From contig NC_054758.1 of the NCBI RefSeq assembly GCF_018143015.1, positions 22,093,501-22,157,500 of the forward strand: a DNA stretch of 64,000 bases, written 5' to 3'. Below are positions 1-12,200 of the stretch, piece after piece. This stretch comes from Lytechinus variegatus (Eukaryota; Echinodermata; Echinoidea; Temnopleuroida; Toxopneustidae). The first letter of the stretch is position 1, and the number at the start of each line of letters is the position of its first letter. The position numbers and the translations under genes are program-made. The notes beneath the pieces are model-generated. The model made no database searches and was not told where the DNA came from. It saw only the letters and a program-made list of their open reading frames with translations.

Positions 1-381
1 GTTATGATTTTGTTTTATTGCTGATGTCATATGTTAGCAGCTCTCCCATAAATTATGTAATAAAAATTCCATAAAATCAAATTCTTAAATAGTATATGAT
101 GAAAACAATATTTTTCTTATAGAAGGGGATATGAAATGATCAGTTCAATGGTACATCCTGTACACATATAAAATCGCTTTTAATACACATTTCTGAAAAA
201 AAAGTTTTGTTTTTATCTACATATGAAGGAGCCATTCATCTGAGATGTCACTAAATCAAATGATATAATTCACAATTCTCTTATTCTTTGATGAATTTTC
301 ACCAAAGCTACACCAGCATTTTTCTCAATTTTCCTGCTTTTATTGAAACCAAGTTATTGTCAAAGTGAACTTCTCCTTTAA
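1..381. mobile_element. piggyBac-like MITE, 3' part, cut by window edge
   Basis: This stretch resembles the complete copy at 25498-25997. Both share the gatgtcatatg motif, an AT-rich body and a terminal repeat that reads tgaactt(c)cccttTTAA. Here the terminal repeat is at about 359-381 and ends in TTAA at 378-381. TTAA is the target site of piggyBac-type transposases, so a non-autonomous piggyBac derivative is likely. The left end lies outside the window and no coding sequence is present. The element stops about ten bases from the splice donor of CHMP2A exon 2. Confidence 0.6.
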
Positions 382-392
382 CTTGATCATAC

Positions 393-572
393 CTTAGAAT
401 TCATTGTTTTCAATGCCTTGGAGACACCTTTCATAGCGTTAGCCATAGCACTTTGGGATCGTAACGTCTGTACTTTCAATGCCACCGCCTGGATGTTTGC
501 TTTCATCAAGATAAATCTTTTGACAAAGTTCCTGGTTCTCACTAAATCCTTAGCCATGATCTTCACTGCATC
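393..572 (-). CDS. CHMP2A: CHMP2A exon 2
   Basis: This exon encodes 60 residues, from DAVKIMAKDLVRTR to SKALKTMNSK. A cag acceptor (ag at 574-573) and a GTATGA donor (gt at 392-391) flank it. Both ends are phase 0. Residue identity to vertebrate CHMP2A is high across the whole exon. Confidence 0.93.
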
Positions 573-2031
573 CTGATGACAATTAAGATTTTTTTTTAAA
601 GAGAAAAGTTAAAAAACATTCAGATTAACGAGAAACTCTCACATGTGCATTTTTTGCCGTTCACCTGTGTTGTGCTTCATCCTCCTGTATCTGATCCACC
701 AGTTTCTATCAAAGACTGCCTGCTTCTTAAAGCCTGTGTATAGCTTTGGTAAAGGGCCAATAATGTAATTGATAATCGAATATCTTCTAATATGACAGTC
801 TTACTGAAGCATAGAGACCGTTAGATATTTTTCTAACTGCACTTCTCTGAGAAAATTTCAAATATTCAAATCTTGGATATATAGCGCCCTCTCTCGGCGA
901 TGCTTGTTTTAAATTTAAAAATGGGCATTCAAGCACTTATCTTATAAATTTAGTGATTAGATATCCAAAAGTTACAAAGAACATATCTTGAAAGTTTCAG
1001 CCCATTCCATGATTTGGAATAGGATTTAATTGAAAGACAAAAACACACAGATATTTTAATTTGATCGGGTGACCCAATCAAGTTAAATTTCCATGTAAAA
1101 TCGCAAAATTTATCCTGTAAAACACATTTTCATTTCATATCCTCCACATCATAACTGTTATAGGGCATATCCATTCATATTAGCTAGCAATGAATTGGAA
1201 TAGTGATAGGTGCATTTTGGTGGATTTACCAAAACTATACACAAGCTTTAAGACCTCATTTTTTTATCTAGAAACTTAAAACATGTATGTGTCGATTGAA
1301 ATCTATTGATACATGCTCAGAACCTGCATATAGCCACAATTAAACAACATGAAGCATGCATTTTACAAAGATAATCAACTTGTCATATCTCAACCTCTGG
1401 ATGATTATTAACATTGGATACTATTGCCTTCATAGGGCTGATCTCCGAAAGCAACAGATGGAGAAAATCAGGAAGAGGAAGAAGAGTAATAGAAGATAAA
1501 GGAAAAACTATAGTGCTGTAATCCAATATGAGATTACATCTACTTTTCAGAATGAACGATTTGATTCCAGACAACAAACAACAATAGCATATTTTGAGAA
1601 TAGTGACAAAAGTTCCCCAAATTGCATTCCATTTCTTTAAATGTAGACTTGGAATACCATACTGGATAATATTTTTAAAAAGAACTTAAAAATCTTTATC
1701 AAACTCATGATATTCACTGTTTACAGTATTTTGTAATCAAAATATGTTGACTTGGAATGTTTTGTTTTCCCTGAATTTCATGATTTTTTTCCCCATTTTC
1801 TGTATCGCATAAAAAAATTTGGGACTAATAATTTCTAAGGAAGAGGACCTCATTGTTTCTTACCATCTGGCCTAGCTTTGCCATCTTCTTGATATCAGCA
1901 ATAACCTTCTTCTCCTGTTGCTCCATACGAGTCCTCTCTCTGTCTAATTCTCGTATCGTTTTATTCAGCGCTCTCTGGTTCTGCTTCAGCATCTGCTCCG
2001 GCGTCTTTTTTTTCCCAAACAAAGCCTGCAT
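393..2031 (-). CDS. CHMP2A: CHMP2A-like ESCRT-III subunit (partial gene, two coding exons)
   Basis: Charged multivesicular body protein 2A is a cytosolic ESCRT-III subunit. It polymerises on membranes and recruits VPS4 during multivesicular body sorting, abscission and membrane repair. Two exons are visible, 2031-1864 and 572-393. They join in phase 0 to give 116 residues that align without gaps to the N-terminal half of vertebrate CHMP2A. Recognisable blocks are LFGKKKTPEQML, NQRALNKTIRELDRER, EKKVIADIKKMAK and MAKDLVRTRNFVKRF. The first helices are strongly basic, as expected for the membrane-binding part of the fold. CHMP2B is excluded because it lacks the RELDRER and DLVRTR pattern. The acidic C-terminus with the MIM motif must lie beyond the left edge. 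The ATG at 2031 is chosen because it matches the family start; in-frame codons upstream run into a likely splice acceptor at 2055-2056. Confidence 0.93.
573..1863. other. CHMP2A intron
   Basis: AT-rich intron with no coding exon or structured element that I can support. The short open frames here lack homology to anything I recognise. Confidence 0.6.
1864..2031 (-). CDS. CHMP2A: CHMP2A exon with start codon
   Basis: This exon encodes 56 residues, from MQALFGKKK to KKMAKLGQM. The donor GTAAGA follows directly, with gt at 1863-1862. A ttccag acceptor just upstream (ag at 2056-2055) suggests that a non-coding 5' exon precedes it; that exon was not located. Confidence 0.92.
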
Positions 2032-2309
2032 GATGACGGCTTGTTGTTCTGTCACTGGAAATTGGGATCTCTTTTTGTATGAGTCTATCTGCTTGGTATG
2101 ACTGGTTGGTCACCTACATTACAAGCAAAAAGAGAAAATACTAGTGAAGCATACTACACACTACGATTGCAACAAAGTTACCAAGGATTATTTTTCCTGG
2201 TATCTTATCTACATGTATCACAATTTGCTCTCTAGGTCTAGATCTATATTTTCAAAGATGACTTAACGTAAGATCTGGAGTTATATCCCCAAAAAAAAAA
2301 AAACTAGAA

Positions 2310-2560
2310 TTTTATTTCGTCATGAGGACGAATTAGGTGATCTGTCTCTGATTTCATGATCATGAAGACAATCAGCATGTTTATTGAGATCAATTATGAT
2401 CAACATGATGAAAACTGAACTTCTCTTACAAAAATAATGTGTTGAATACTCTTGAAAAAGAGGGAAATGAGAAAGTAGAGTGAAAAAGTGTAGGCCATAC
2501 ACACATCGTAAATGTACATGTACATATTGTACATTAAGAGATTTTAATCTCTTTTATTGT
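2310..2560 (-). repeat. dispersed repeat, copy A
   Basis: The reverse complement of this stretch matches 30880-31110 over about 230 bases. Shared blocks include attaaaatctctt near one end, catttccctctttt, agttcagtttt and cctaattcgtcctcatgacg at the other end. No transposase or RT coding is present. It is a dispersed non-coding repeat of unknown class. Confidence 0.6.
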
Positions 2561-3044
2561 CACTGTGGATCTATTCTAGCCTTCTACTTTCTAGCATTAG
2601 GGCCTACTTTGGAGTGCTACATATACCGACTTGCCCGGCCAGGGAAATGATGGGCAATTATAATTCAAACTCATTTGCCTGATCAGGCAAGCATTATTTC
2701 AATAAATTCTAAAATTAATAAAGAAGTAGAATCTTTAAGGCAAGTTCCCCCAAGTCTGCGCAGTCCCCCTTGTCTGCACACACGCGTATCTGTGCAATTC
2801 TAGTAAAAGATACGCAACAAGCACAAACTTTACACATGCAATACATAGACAGGTATTCATGAACAAATATGACTCAAAATGGTGGAAAAATAATGAATTT
2901 AGGGCATTTCATGTAACGGCCGCAAAATGCATTCTTTCTCTTTGAAATCCCTTAATCGTGTGCAAAGTGAATGTGTGTGCAGACATGGGGTATAACTACT
3001 ACAAGTACCATTTTTTTTCAATCTGAAAATGACTGCCCGATGTT

Positions 3045-3865
3045 TTTTCAAGAAGGCAGTGTATACAGCCACACGCGTGTGTCTTTACCATCCAGCCACA
3101 CGCGTGTGGTTATATCCAGAACACCTATCTGTGGATACCGCCACACGCCGCCAGTAATAACAGTAAAACGCGTATGTAGGTCTGACCGTCTATATCACGA
3201 TCAAAATAACCTCATTTCTTCATTAAATTCTTACATTCTAAACCACTCTGATTTCTTTAAATCGTTTCAATTTCATTCTCACCGTCTTCTTTCCTTGCTT
3301 TTCTTGTCTTGTTACAAAAGGCCACCTGTTAAATAGCAAATTTCCACACTTTTTCTACTTGTGTCGATTCTCTACTGACTCTAGGCTATGTGCGTGTACG
3401 TGCGTACGTACGAAACTCGGGATTCGTGCATGCTTAACACTTGGTACGAAAATTATTCGTACCAAACGTAAACGTAACCCAAACTGTGTATGTCTACTGC
3501 GCTGCGCTAACGCTGCATGGGTCTGCCACCGTACCGCGAAGGAAGCCAGAATCGACACAAGTAGAAAAAGAGAATTTGCTGTTAAACAGACGACCGTTTG
3601 TAACAAGACAAGAAAAGCAAGGAGAGAAGACGGTGAGAATGAAATTGAAATGATCTAAGGATATCAAAGGGGTTTAGAATGTAATGAAGAAATAAGGTTA
3701 TTTTGATCGTGATATAGACGGTCAGACCTACATACATGTTTTACTGTTATTACTGGCGGCGTGTGGCGGTATCCACAGATAGGTGTTCTGGATAGAACCA
3801 CACGCGTGTGGCTGGATGGTAAAGACACACGCGTGTGGCTGTATACACTGCCTTTCAAGAAAACC
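3045..3865. repeat. foldback element with ~300-bp arms
   Basis: The left arm (about 3045-3376) and right arm (about 3549-3865) are inverted copies. Each arm carries two copies of the short palindrome ccacacgcgtgtg, a stretch beginning gaacacctatctgtgg, and tctacttgtgtcgattct near the loop. The loop is about 170 bases. No protein-coding capacity is apparent, so this is a foldback MITE or a hairpin duplication. Confidence 0.8.
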
Positions 3866-5086
3866 CTATAGGCCTATTTTCTTTAATTTTTTAATGAGAA
3901 ATTTGGTACACTTACTCTAAACAATATAAGGAACATTATTAATTGAAATATTTGTGAAAGAAGAAATTAATGTTGATTCCTAACTCAAATTGTTAAGTGC
4001 GCAGACTTATACTTCACTTGTTTAAACTATTTTAAATTTTAATAGGGTAATTCATTTTCAGAAAATCAACATAATGTACAACGCCACGGCAACACACTGA
4101 ATAAATCTTTTTTTTATCAATCAAACAGAAACTAAAAAAAACTAACATTAGATTTAGCTACACTAGGGTTGCATTTACATTATATTTACTAAGTTAAAAC
4201 AAATGATGGAATACAAACCAGGGAAGCTATAATCATGAGAACATTTAGGTCATTACCACTACAGTGCATGTAATTTTTACGCACACATATCCTATCGTAC
4301 TACGAGCACGATTCTGTGTCAAAGTCGTTCGAATTTCACAGGAACAAAATCGCGCGCCCCACTGAAGCACATTCATTGGGCGAGGCCGAGGTAATTTATT
4401 GAGGTCGACCGTCGACGAAGCGAAGCTACTTCATTGTTTTTGTATTAATTTGATACTGCAGAATTACCTACTGAAGCAAGCCAAATCTTCTTGGCATCGA
4501 TATCAACAATATCCCTTTTGCTTTGGATACTCTTCCACTTCCAGTAATAATAAAAGTTAGCTGAAGTCGCCAGTGGAGTCTGGAGATGATTCAGAATCAC
4601 GAAGTAAACATCATTGGTATAAAAATAGCATATGATCATAACTGAATTTCCCACCCGAATAATTATTCGCCGAAAAAAAAATATCAGAGTATGGTAGCTT
4701 TGAAAGGAGGAGGGGGGCAACCACTGATCGTGAGCCTGACCATGGTCAGTATAATGAGGGGGGGGGGGTGTGGCACGAGGTGTCAGGTGCATGGATGGAT
4801 AGGTGGTTCGGTGGGACAGGCACTGATCTGTGGGGTCATTAAATTTTGATCGAATTATCCAAATACACATAAATTATAAATATTTTTCTTGCGCTTTATA
4901 GTATGACCAAAAAAAAAAAAGAGAGAATAAATCTGATCTCCAAGTGCTTGCAAATATATAAAGGGGATATTATTGAAAAAATAACATGTTCCAGCTTAAA
5001 GAGGACGATATATTAGTATAGTAAGGTCGCGAATTTGAACGATTTTCTTATTCCCCTGTACCGTTTGCCTGTATCTGACATTTTTG
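3866..5086. other. intergenic stretch without recognised genes
   Basis: AT-rich DNA with a G-run at about 4757-4768. An open frame on the minus strand at 4445-4870 has no recognisable domain and covers low-complexity sequence. Nothing else can be supported here. Confidence 0.5.
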
Positions 5087-5663
5087 CTTCATGAACCCGG
5101 GGGGGGGGGCACTTCTATTCACGAGTGGATACTATGCGCGACCATGGGGTCTCGAAAAGAGTCCTATAAACACGTAATTTCCATATTCTGAAAATTCACC
5201 CCTTAACAAGTCTTGGCGTGTGAAACCCTACGTACCCTTAACAAGTATTGGGAACAAAACGATAATCTTGGCAAATATTCCCTGAAATGAACCCCTAAAC
5301 AAGTACAGGAATGTTTTTACGGGTCCTTCGGTCGTCTGCTTTACCTTATTTGGTTTAGTACGACCCCACCTTCTACACCTCGCGCAAATTGGACTCTATA
5401 CACGAAGTGTTGGGGCAAAAAGGACATCCTTTACAAACATTTTAATTTTGCTTTATCATCCCCGCAAATGTAACCCTAAACACGTAATTTTCCTTGCGAA
5501 ATAGATATCCCTTTTTCATTATTTTTGTGTTTTTGACACCCTTATCACATTACGTACGTAACGTGCCCTATCGTGAAAAAGACATCGCTTTTTACATGTT
5601 TTTTGGTCGCGCATGGTATCCGCTCGTCAATGTAAGTGCACCCACCCCCCCGGGTTCATGAAG
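5087..5663. mobile_element. 577-bp MITE with ~55-bp terminal inverted repeats
   Basis: The left end begins cttcatgaacccggggg and continues to a block ending atgcgcgacca. The right end is its inverse, from tggtcgcgcatgg to cgggttcatgaag. The interior has no coding frame. No convincing target duplication is visible, so the superfamily is not assigned. Confidence 0.75.
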
Positions 5664-8600
5664 GACCCCTTGCAAGCTTAACTAAAACTGATTCCTATTT
5701 AGGCGTATTGCTGCATTTTCCAATTTGTTTCGTACGTTTTTGTAAAATGTTTCTCCTTTTTAATAAGTGTTACTAGGTAGGCCTCCCGATTAATTTCCGT
5801 TTAATTGTGAGAACATGATACTGTGATTTCCATGTATTCTGTTTTCTTGTGATTTTAACCTGTTGAAAGTCGGTTCTTCCAAATTCTTCCGACTTTATCC
5901 CATGATGACCACACCCACTGAAACTTGTTGCAGGTCCGACACGATAGAGCCCCCGGCCCTATATCCACTCTCACAGGGGGCCCAGGGCCGGGAGATAAGT
6001 TGGTTTGATCATTGAAAGCAATAAAAAATAAAGAAAAATGAACTATTGGAAAAGGTAAAAAAAAACAATGAATAAAAAACTAAAGAAAATTAGTTTTTAA
6101 TATTTTGTGACGTCAGAGACTATCGAGTAGTCTCTCGACGTGAGATTGAAAAATATAATAAGCATTCCTCGGTGGTGATCATCAGAAACATCTATTTCTA
6201 TTCCTTTCTATAATAAAATATTGATATGTACCATAAAAATGGAATGTATTACATGAATTCACGATTTGTAATTAGGGGGGTTGTCATAATGACGTCACAA
6301 ATTAAACATTTTGAAAAATCGTATCTTTTTTATTCTTAGATGGATTTTCTTCGAACTTTCACCAACATTTTGCCCTGTTTTCTTGAACCAATTAATCAAC
6401 CTGTTATCGGTTAAATTTCCCTTTTAATAAATTTGTTTATTGTCTTTAGTAAAGACTTTTTAAATAGAGGAACTCATCTGTAATATGGCAACACTGATAA
6501 ACCGCATGATCTTCATTAGCTTCACTATCACAACATATTGTCGCGGGGGAGGGGGTGAAAAGAAAATCATCCACATTCTTCTCAAATCGGCTCTATTGTG
6601 GGAATTCGTGACCAGTGAAGGTATATTCGTAATTTTTTATTCAGTCCCTTTTTTCAGTTATTTCTCATCCCCTCCCCTTCTCATTTTCCTTTCCGGAATT
6701 TAGCTTTTGTGTTTACCTTTTGTCCGTATTTAGATTTTTTCATTTTCAACATCTTGTTTTTCCTCTTATTCTTTCTTTTATTTCCACCGCAATTGGAAGG
6801 GGGAGAGGGCTTCGAGCTTTTCCCCATAAACTTCCTAAGATGGTTTCTTTGATAAATGAACATCTAATCTGAGTTACACTGCAGTAAGTTTGATTACAGA
6901 AAAAAATATTACTTTGACATTTGAATTTGCAGAATTTATTTATTTTAATAGGCATAAAAATATACATGGCATGCAAGTATTACAATAGCAAAAAATGATA
7001 ATAACACATAAAAACATGATATGTTATTGCAACATAAACAACAACACAAACAAATGAGAAAGCGTGTGATTGCATATAGGCAGAAAGGAACCTCACATAT
7101 GAAAGGCTGACAATCCAGGAAAGTATTATGAAGATGGTATAACATTAGACAACAAAACCGTTCCTTTCATCCCCTAAAAATCCGATTGCAGCAATCAGAT
7201 AATTAGTCAATTTCTTAAAAATAACCTAATAACATCTAACACCACTGTTTTAAATTTTAACCAACGCTGTTTAAGACGTTACTCTTACAAATATTTCTTT
7301 TTAATTCTAAACAAGTTGTTTTCAAAAGTTGAAGCAATATTTGATAGAGTGACACGGGCTTGAACATAGTTGGCTATAAAATTTACAAGGTGATCCAAAT
7401 AATAGTGACATTCACTCACGGCTGTAATTCTCTATAACTCAGTGGCGTATTTGGCCCCGCCCCCCCAAAAAAAAAAATGATGAGCTTACTAAATATGGCG
7501 TGTTGCATAAAAAAAACAATTGCGGGGAGTGAAGCGAGCGAGCAATATTTTAAACATTTTTATACAAAAATCAAATTTTGAAATACATTTTGAGATGATA
7601 TCAAGGAAATAATATCATATTTCACCCGTCTCTTTCCTTTTCTTTCCCTTCCCTTTTTGTTAGTGGTCTTGAAAGATTTTTTTTTTTTTTTTTTGGGGGG
7701 GGGGGAGGAGCAACAGCCCCCATCTGAACACCACTGTTCTAAATTCTAATCACTCATTCACACGTCTTTCTAGTTTTCCTGGGGGGGGGTTAATATATAA
7801 CGTGCATGGATTAAAAAAAAACTTAAAAAAGAACACTGTCTTAATTCTGTTGGTGATTAATGCTTGGGTTTTGTCTCAGGGGCAGCGGAACGGTTTTCAA
7901 AATGAGGGGGGGGGGGCTGAGCCAAAAGTGGAGGGACTGAAATTGCAAAAAATCACAATCATATGGCAATTTTTACGTTTTTGTTCACGGTTTTGGAAAA
8001 AAAAGTAAAGGGGCTGACCCCCCCCCCCCCCCCCCGCTTCCGCGGTTCCTGTTTCTCATTTATTTTCCTGTTAATAATTATTTCACACAACAAATTATGG
8101 CATAATGTTCTCGAATCATTTTTATAGTACTCAGTTTATTATTCTGGGCCACAGCCCACTATTTAGAGGCTGCATGCACTCGGCTGCTCTCCGAGATTTT
8201 AGCAGTAGCTATCTCCATTACCGAGCTGCCATATCTGTTGCAAAATTATGTCATAATTATGTACATGTAAGATCATGTTATAATACTAAGTTCTCTTGTT
8301 TACGCATCAAGGTTCTCAAGATGTACGACACTAAACGGCATATTGTGAAATGGAATAATAATGATAAATAAAATGAGTTAAACAGGCGTAAAAGAGATAA
8401 GTCGTATCGTATTGATGTATGAGAAAGGTTCATTCTTATCAACCACTTTATGATCAGAACCCCAATACTCCTCTGCCAACACCTCGATATCACATCGTTC
8501 TCCTGCATGGGGGGGGGGGTAGGAGTGGAGGAAGAGAGGAAGGGGTTGGATGCATGCATGGGAGGAGTGAGAGGGGGGAGAGGGGGAAAGAGGGGGAGAG

Positions 8601-9012
8601 AATGAGGGAGGGTGGATGGGAGGAGTGAGATCGAGAGAGGGGAAGTGATAAATTGAAATTCATAAAATACTTTTAAAATAATTATCAAAATTGATCTGAA
8701 ATGAAATTTGACCAAAGATCCGAAATTATACTCAAGGAAATGTAAATACCTGAAGAATAATTTATGGAAAATGTTTACTTATACAACATAAACTATAATG
8801 TAATGATATATTTTAAGAGTCGAGAATATTGTCAAAATATTATGTCAGTAGACAATTGTTCATTCGCTTCAATTGGATGAATTTGATATAATGTGGAATA
8901 AGAGTTTAACAAGCTTGTAGTTTCCATAGTCATGTCGATTTATATTTCAAAGATGTCATAATATAATGTATAAAAGACCACCCCTGCCTCATAAGGAAGA
9001 CAAAAAACAAAC
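5664..9012. other. gene-poor stretch downstream of the TPMT-like exons
   Basis: The missing last exon of the TPMT-like gene would be expected here, but I could not identify it. The stretch contains long G and C homopolymers (7687-7706, 7902-7913, 8018-8036), a small element at about 7878-8050 with gcggaa/ttccgc ends, and a GA-rich tract at 8519-8645. The open frames present are low-complexity. Confidence 0.5.
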
Positions 9013-9212
9013 CATAAATCCTTTCGAAGTCCGCTGCGTTGACGGAATGAGGAGTGTGTTCTGCACTTGGTATTGTATCACGACCTCGATCGTCTTCACC
9101 TCTTGCTTCAAGAGGCGACGTCGTTTGATCTATTCCGCCATCGATGACCTCGAAGGTTTCAGCGAGTATTTTCCCCCCAGGTTTTAGGACTGACATGATT
9201 AATTCGCCATAC
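9013..9212 (-). CDS. TPMT-like exon 6
   Basis: It encodes YGELIMSVLKPGGKILAET, then an unusual acidic, Thr/Ser-rich insertion, then HSVNAADFERIYG. The donor gtttgt follows at 9012-9011, so at least one more exon is required. Confidence 0.85.
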
Positions 9213-12200
9213 CTTAATTGCAATAAAGAATATACCTATATAGGTTAAAGATAAAGGAAGATCATAGTTCATATAAAGTTAAGATCAAAATTTTATACAT
9301 GGTTGAAAAATTCTTACTCAAATTTTGTATTTCTATGCCCGCTTAGCATTCAAGGTATATGCATAGGCCCAATATGTATCCGGGCCTATATTGCTTTAAA
9401 CTGATAGGTAGCCAGTGATAATGAAATCATACCTTGGTCTTTCTTGGTGATCAATGTCTTGGAGAGACCCTCTGTCCCATACTGCGTCTACCGGTCCTCC
9501 AATTAGCTCTCTTAATCAAAAAGAAAGAAAAATTCTAATTCTCAATACAAGATAGAGCCTTGTGAAGGCATTGATTGTAATAATTTCTTTCATTTCGAAG
9601 AAAAGCAGTGTACAAACGAAAAACAAGAGGGAAAGAAAAACAATCAAAACCAGATCATAGAGAAGGGGGAGGGGGGGGGGGGGCGGAAGAGAGAGGTCAT
9701 ATATAATTATATATTAATCATAGGAGGGGGTGTTTCAACTTACTTTGTAACGTCAAATATGTTGCACTTGAATATGTTGATCCGTTTATCATCATTCTAT
9801 ATTAAGAAATCAAAATCAATCCACTGGTTTGATTATCACAAGGAAATTCAAACTAGTGCAAAATCATAAGAATATTGACCATTTAATATATACCTATATT
9901 TTCAAACGTTTTGTAAAGTCAAAAATTAATTAATTCAATCAAGGTATTGACACCTATTTTGATTGGATTAAAAACGAAAACCGATTCAATTTTCACAATG
10001 CGGCATCTATCAGAAGCTAAAAATCAACCATATCGTTACTGAACAACTTTTTATTTTCAAGGGGGTGAATTATTATTTACTAATGAACGAGCAATAAAAA
10101 CCTATAAACATTTATGCAAGTGAGTATCGAAACACCTGGATTCCGTTCACAAGATATACCGTCGATACCTTGCCACTATGGCCACTGACTCCACTAAATT
10201 GAGGGTTTCCGTTAATGTAATTTCTGGCAAAGTTCATCACTTGTAAGAATTCTAGATTTCTATTTCAATTAAAAGTATATACGCTAATGTACCATGACTA
10301 CGGCATTTAACCTATAAACGAACATTATGACGTAGGAATGAAGTTTTAAAAGGTGAATGACAACTGAAAAACATTTGAGGAAGTCACAAGATTGCGATTT
10401 TAAGAATTATTTTGTTAACTTGTAATTGAATGTTTTATTGTTACAGTCACACCAACGAAACCGACTTTAAAGCTATCGATTTCATACCGTTTGAACTGAC
10501 GTAATAGCTTTGATCGATTTGGAATCGGTTTCACTGGTGTGACTATATAGCGTACAGGTTTACCTGATACAAGCACGCATAAGGAAGCTGAGGTATGGCG
10601 GATTTGGTGTACTTCATGTCGTATGTATCAAAGAACTTCTCAATCGCTTTCCCAACTAATTCAACACCTATCACATCGTCGCCGTGATCATAGAGCCTGG
10701 TAAAACGACAACAACAAAATGATAAGGAGGGAGTGGAGGAGGATAGTGATAACAGTAATGATGATGATGATAGTGGTGGTCGTGATGATGTACATTGTGA
10801 GGATGAGGAGAAGGACGATGATCATCATCATCACCATCATCATGACCATGACGACTACAACGATGATGATGGCGGCAATGGATATGGTAATGATTGTGAT
10901 GATGTTGTTTCATCATGACTTTATTCAAGTTCAAAGACACTAATAAAATATATACATAAAGAGACTAGGTCCATCGTTTCGATTCCAAACAGATGGCAGG
11001 TCAGAAACATAGATTACAAAACAAGTAATACGTATAAAAAATAGTTAGTTATGTAGTTATGATGTTGATGATGAGGAGGAGGAGGATGATGATAGTTATG
11101 ATCTTGATGTTGTTGATGATGATGATGATGATGATGATAATGATGGTAATGATGTTGATGATGATGATGATGGTGATGATGACTGTGATGATTGGCTACC
11201 CATCCGTTTCATTTAAGTTATTTACTTAACCAAAGTCGCCTTTTTTCACCTCAGCTTCCCTTTGTTCATTCGTTTATGTTCATGTATGATTGACATTTGA
11301 CATTTTTACAATATTTTACTCTAATAGCACTGTGTGAAACGGAAATGAATAAATCCCAAACCTTAAATAAGAAATAATAACAATAGTAATATAATAACAA
11401 TGAAATTAAAATGATCTTCTAGGGCTTCTAGCGTGGCTTGATATTACATGGTTACCATAATTACCAAATATTATACTAAGATCAGTCACTAAACGAATCA
11501 TATTTTTAAACAATTTTGACAAAAATATTGCTTTCGTGTAATAGTGATGATTATCAATGAAGGGGCGGGGGTGGGGTATCGTAAGTTGTTTACATAAAAA
11601 AAAATCGCATCTTATTTCATATTCTCCAAACCACAGCAATAGTGTTTACAGTGTGTAACACAATGAACACAATGGGAAATCGTATTCACATTTTTAAATT
11701 TGAACATTTCAACAGTGTGAATCTCATATTTACATAGTTTGAACATAACACGATGTGAACAGTCACACTGTCGAGGTGTACAGTGTGCAGTGGCGTAACT
11801 ACGGGGGGGGCATGGGGGGCACGTGCCCCCCCCCCAATCGGCTGGCCAAAAAAAAACGGGGAAAAGGAGAAAAAGAGGGAAAAAGGAAGAGAAACGTAGT
11901 GGGGGAAAGAAGAAATTGTTGTTTATCATAGTGTTATATTATATTATGTTATATAACATAAGAAGCATTTTTTCACAACTTTATGAAACATTATTTGCTT
12001 AATTGTGTCTTCATTGTTCCTGGTGCTCGCATAGACTTTTTAACGAGATATATAGACTTGCTGTACTAAAGCCTCCCGTTTTCAAATCAATATACAACAA
12101 AATAATATATTTCCTCGCAATTAGAGTTATTATTCTTTTAAGTAGTGATATATTCTTCTTTTTCATGACTACTGAAAGTTATTGCCCTATTTTAAGGTCT

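Larger units (their letters stand above)
9213..10563. other. TPMT-like introns 3-5
   Basis: Apart from exons 4 and 5, this holds a G-run with GA tract at 9661-9700 and a ~100-bp MITE at 10447-10543. The MITE ends are agtcacacca and tggtgtgact, followed inside by gaaaccga/tcggtttc. Nothing else is recognisable. Confidence 0.55.

Noticed and set aside
4445-4870. 141-codon minus-strand frame as a gene or as the missing TPMT exon
   Set aside because: No TPMT C-terminal pattern, no domain, includes low-complexity tracts, and no matching splice phase.
8278-8715. 145-codon minus-strand frame
   Set aside because: Mostly translation of a GA/CT-rich tract, with no recognisable domain.
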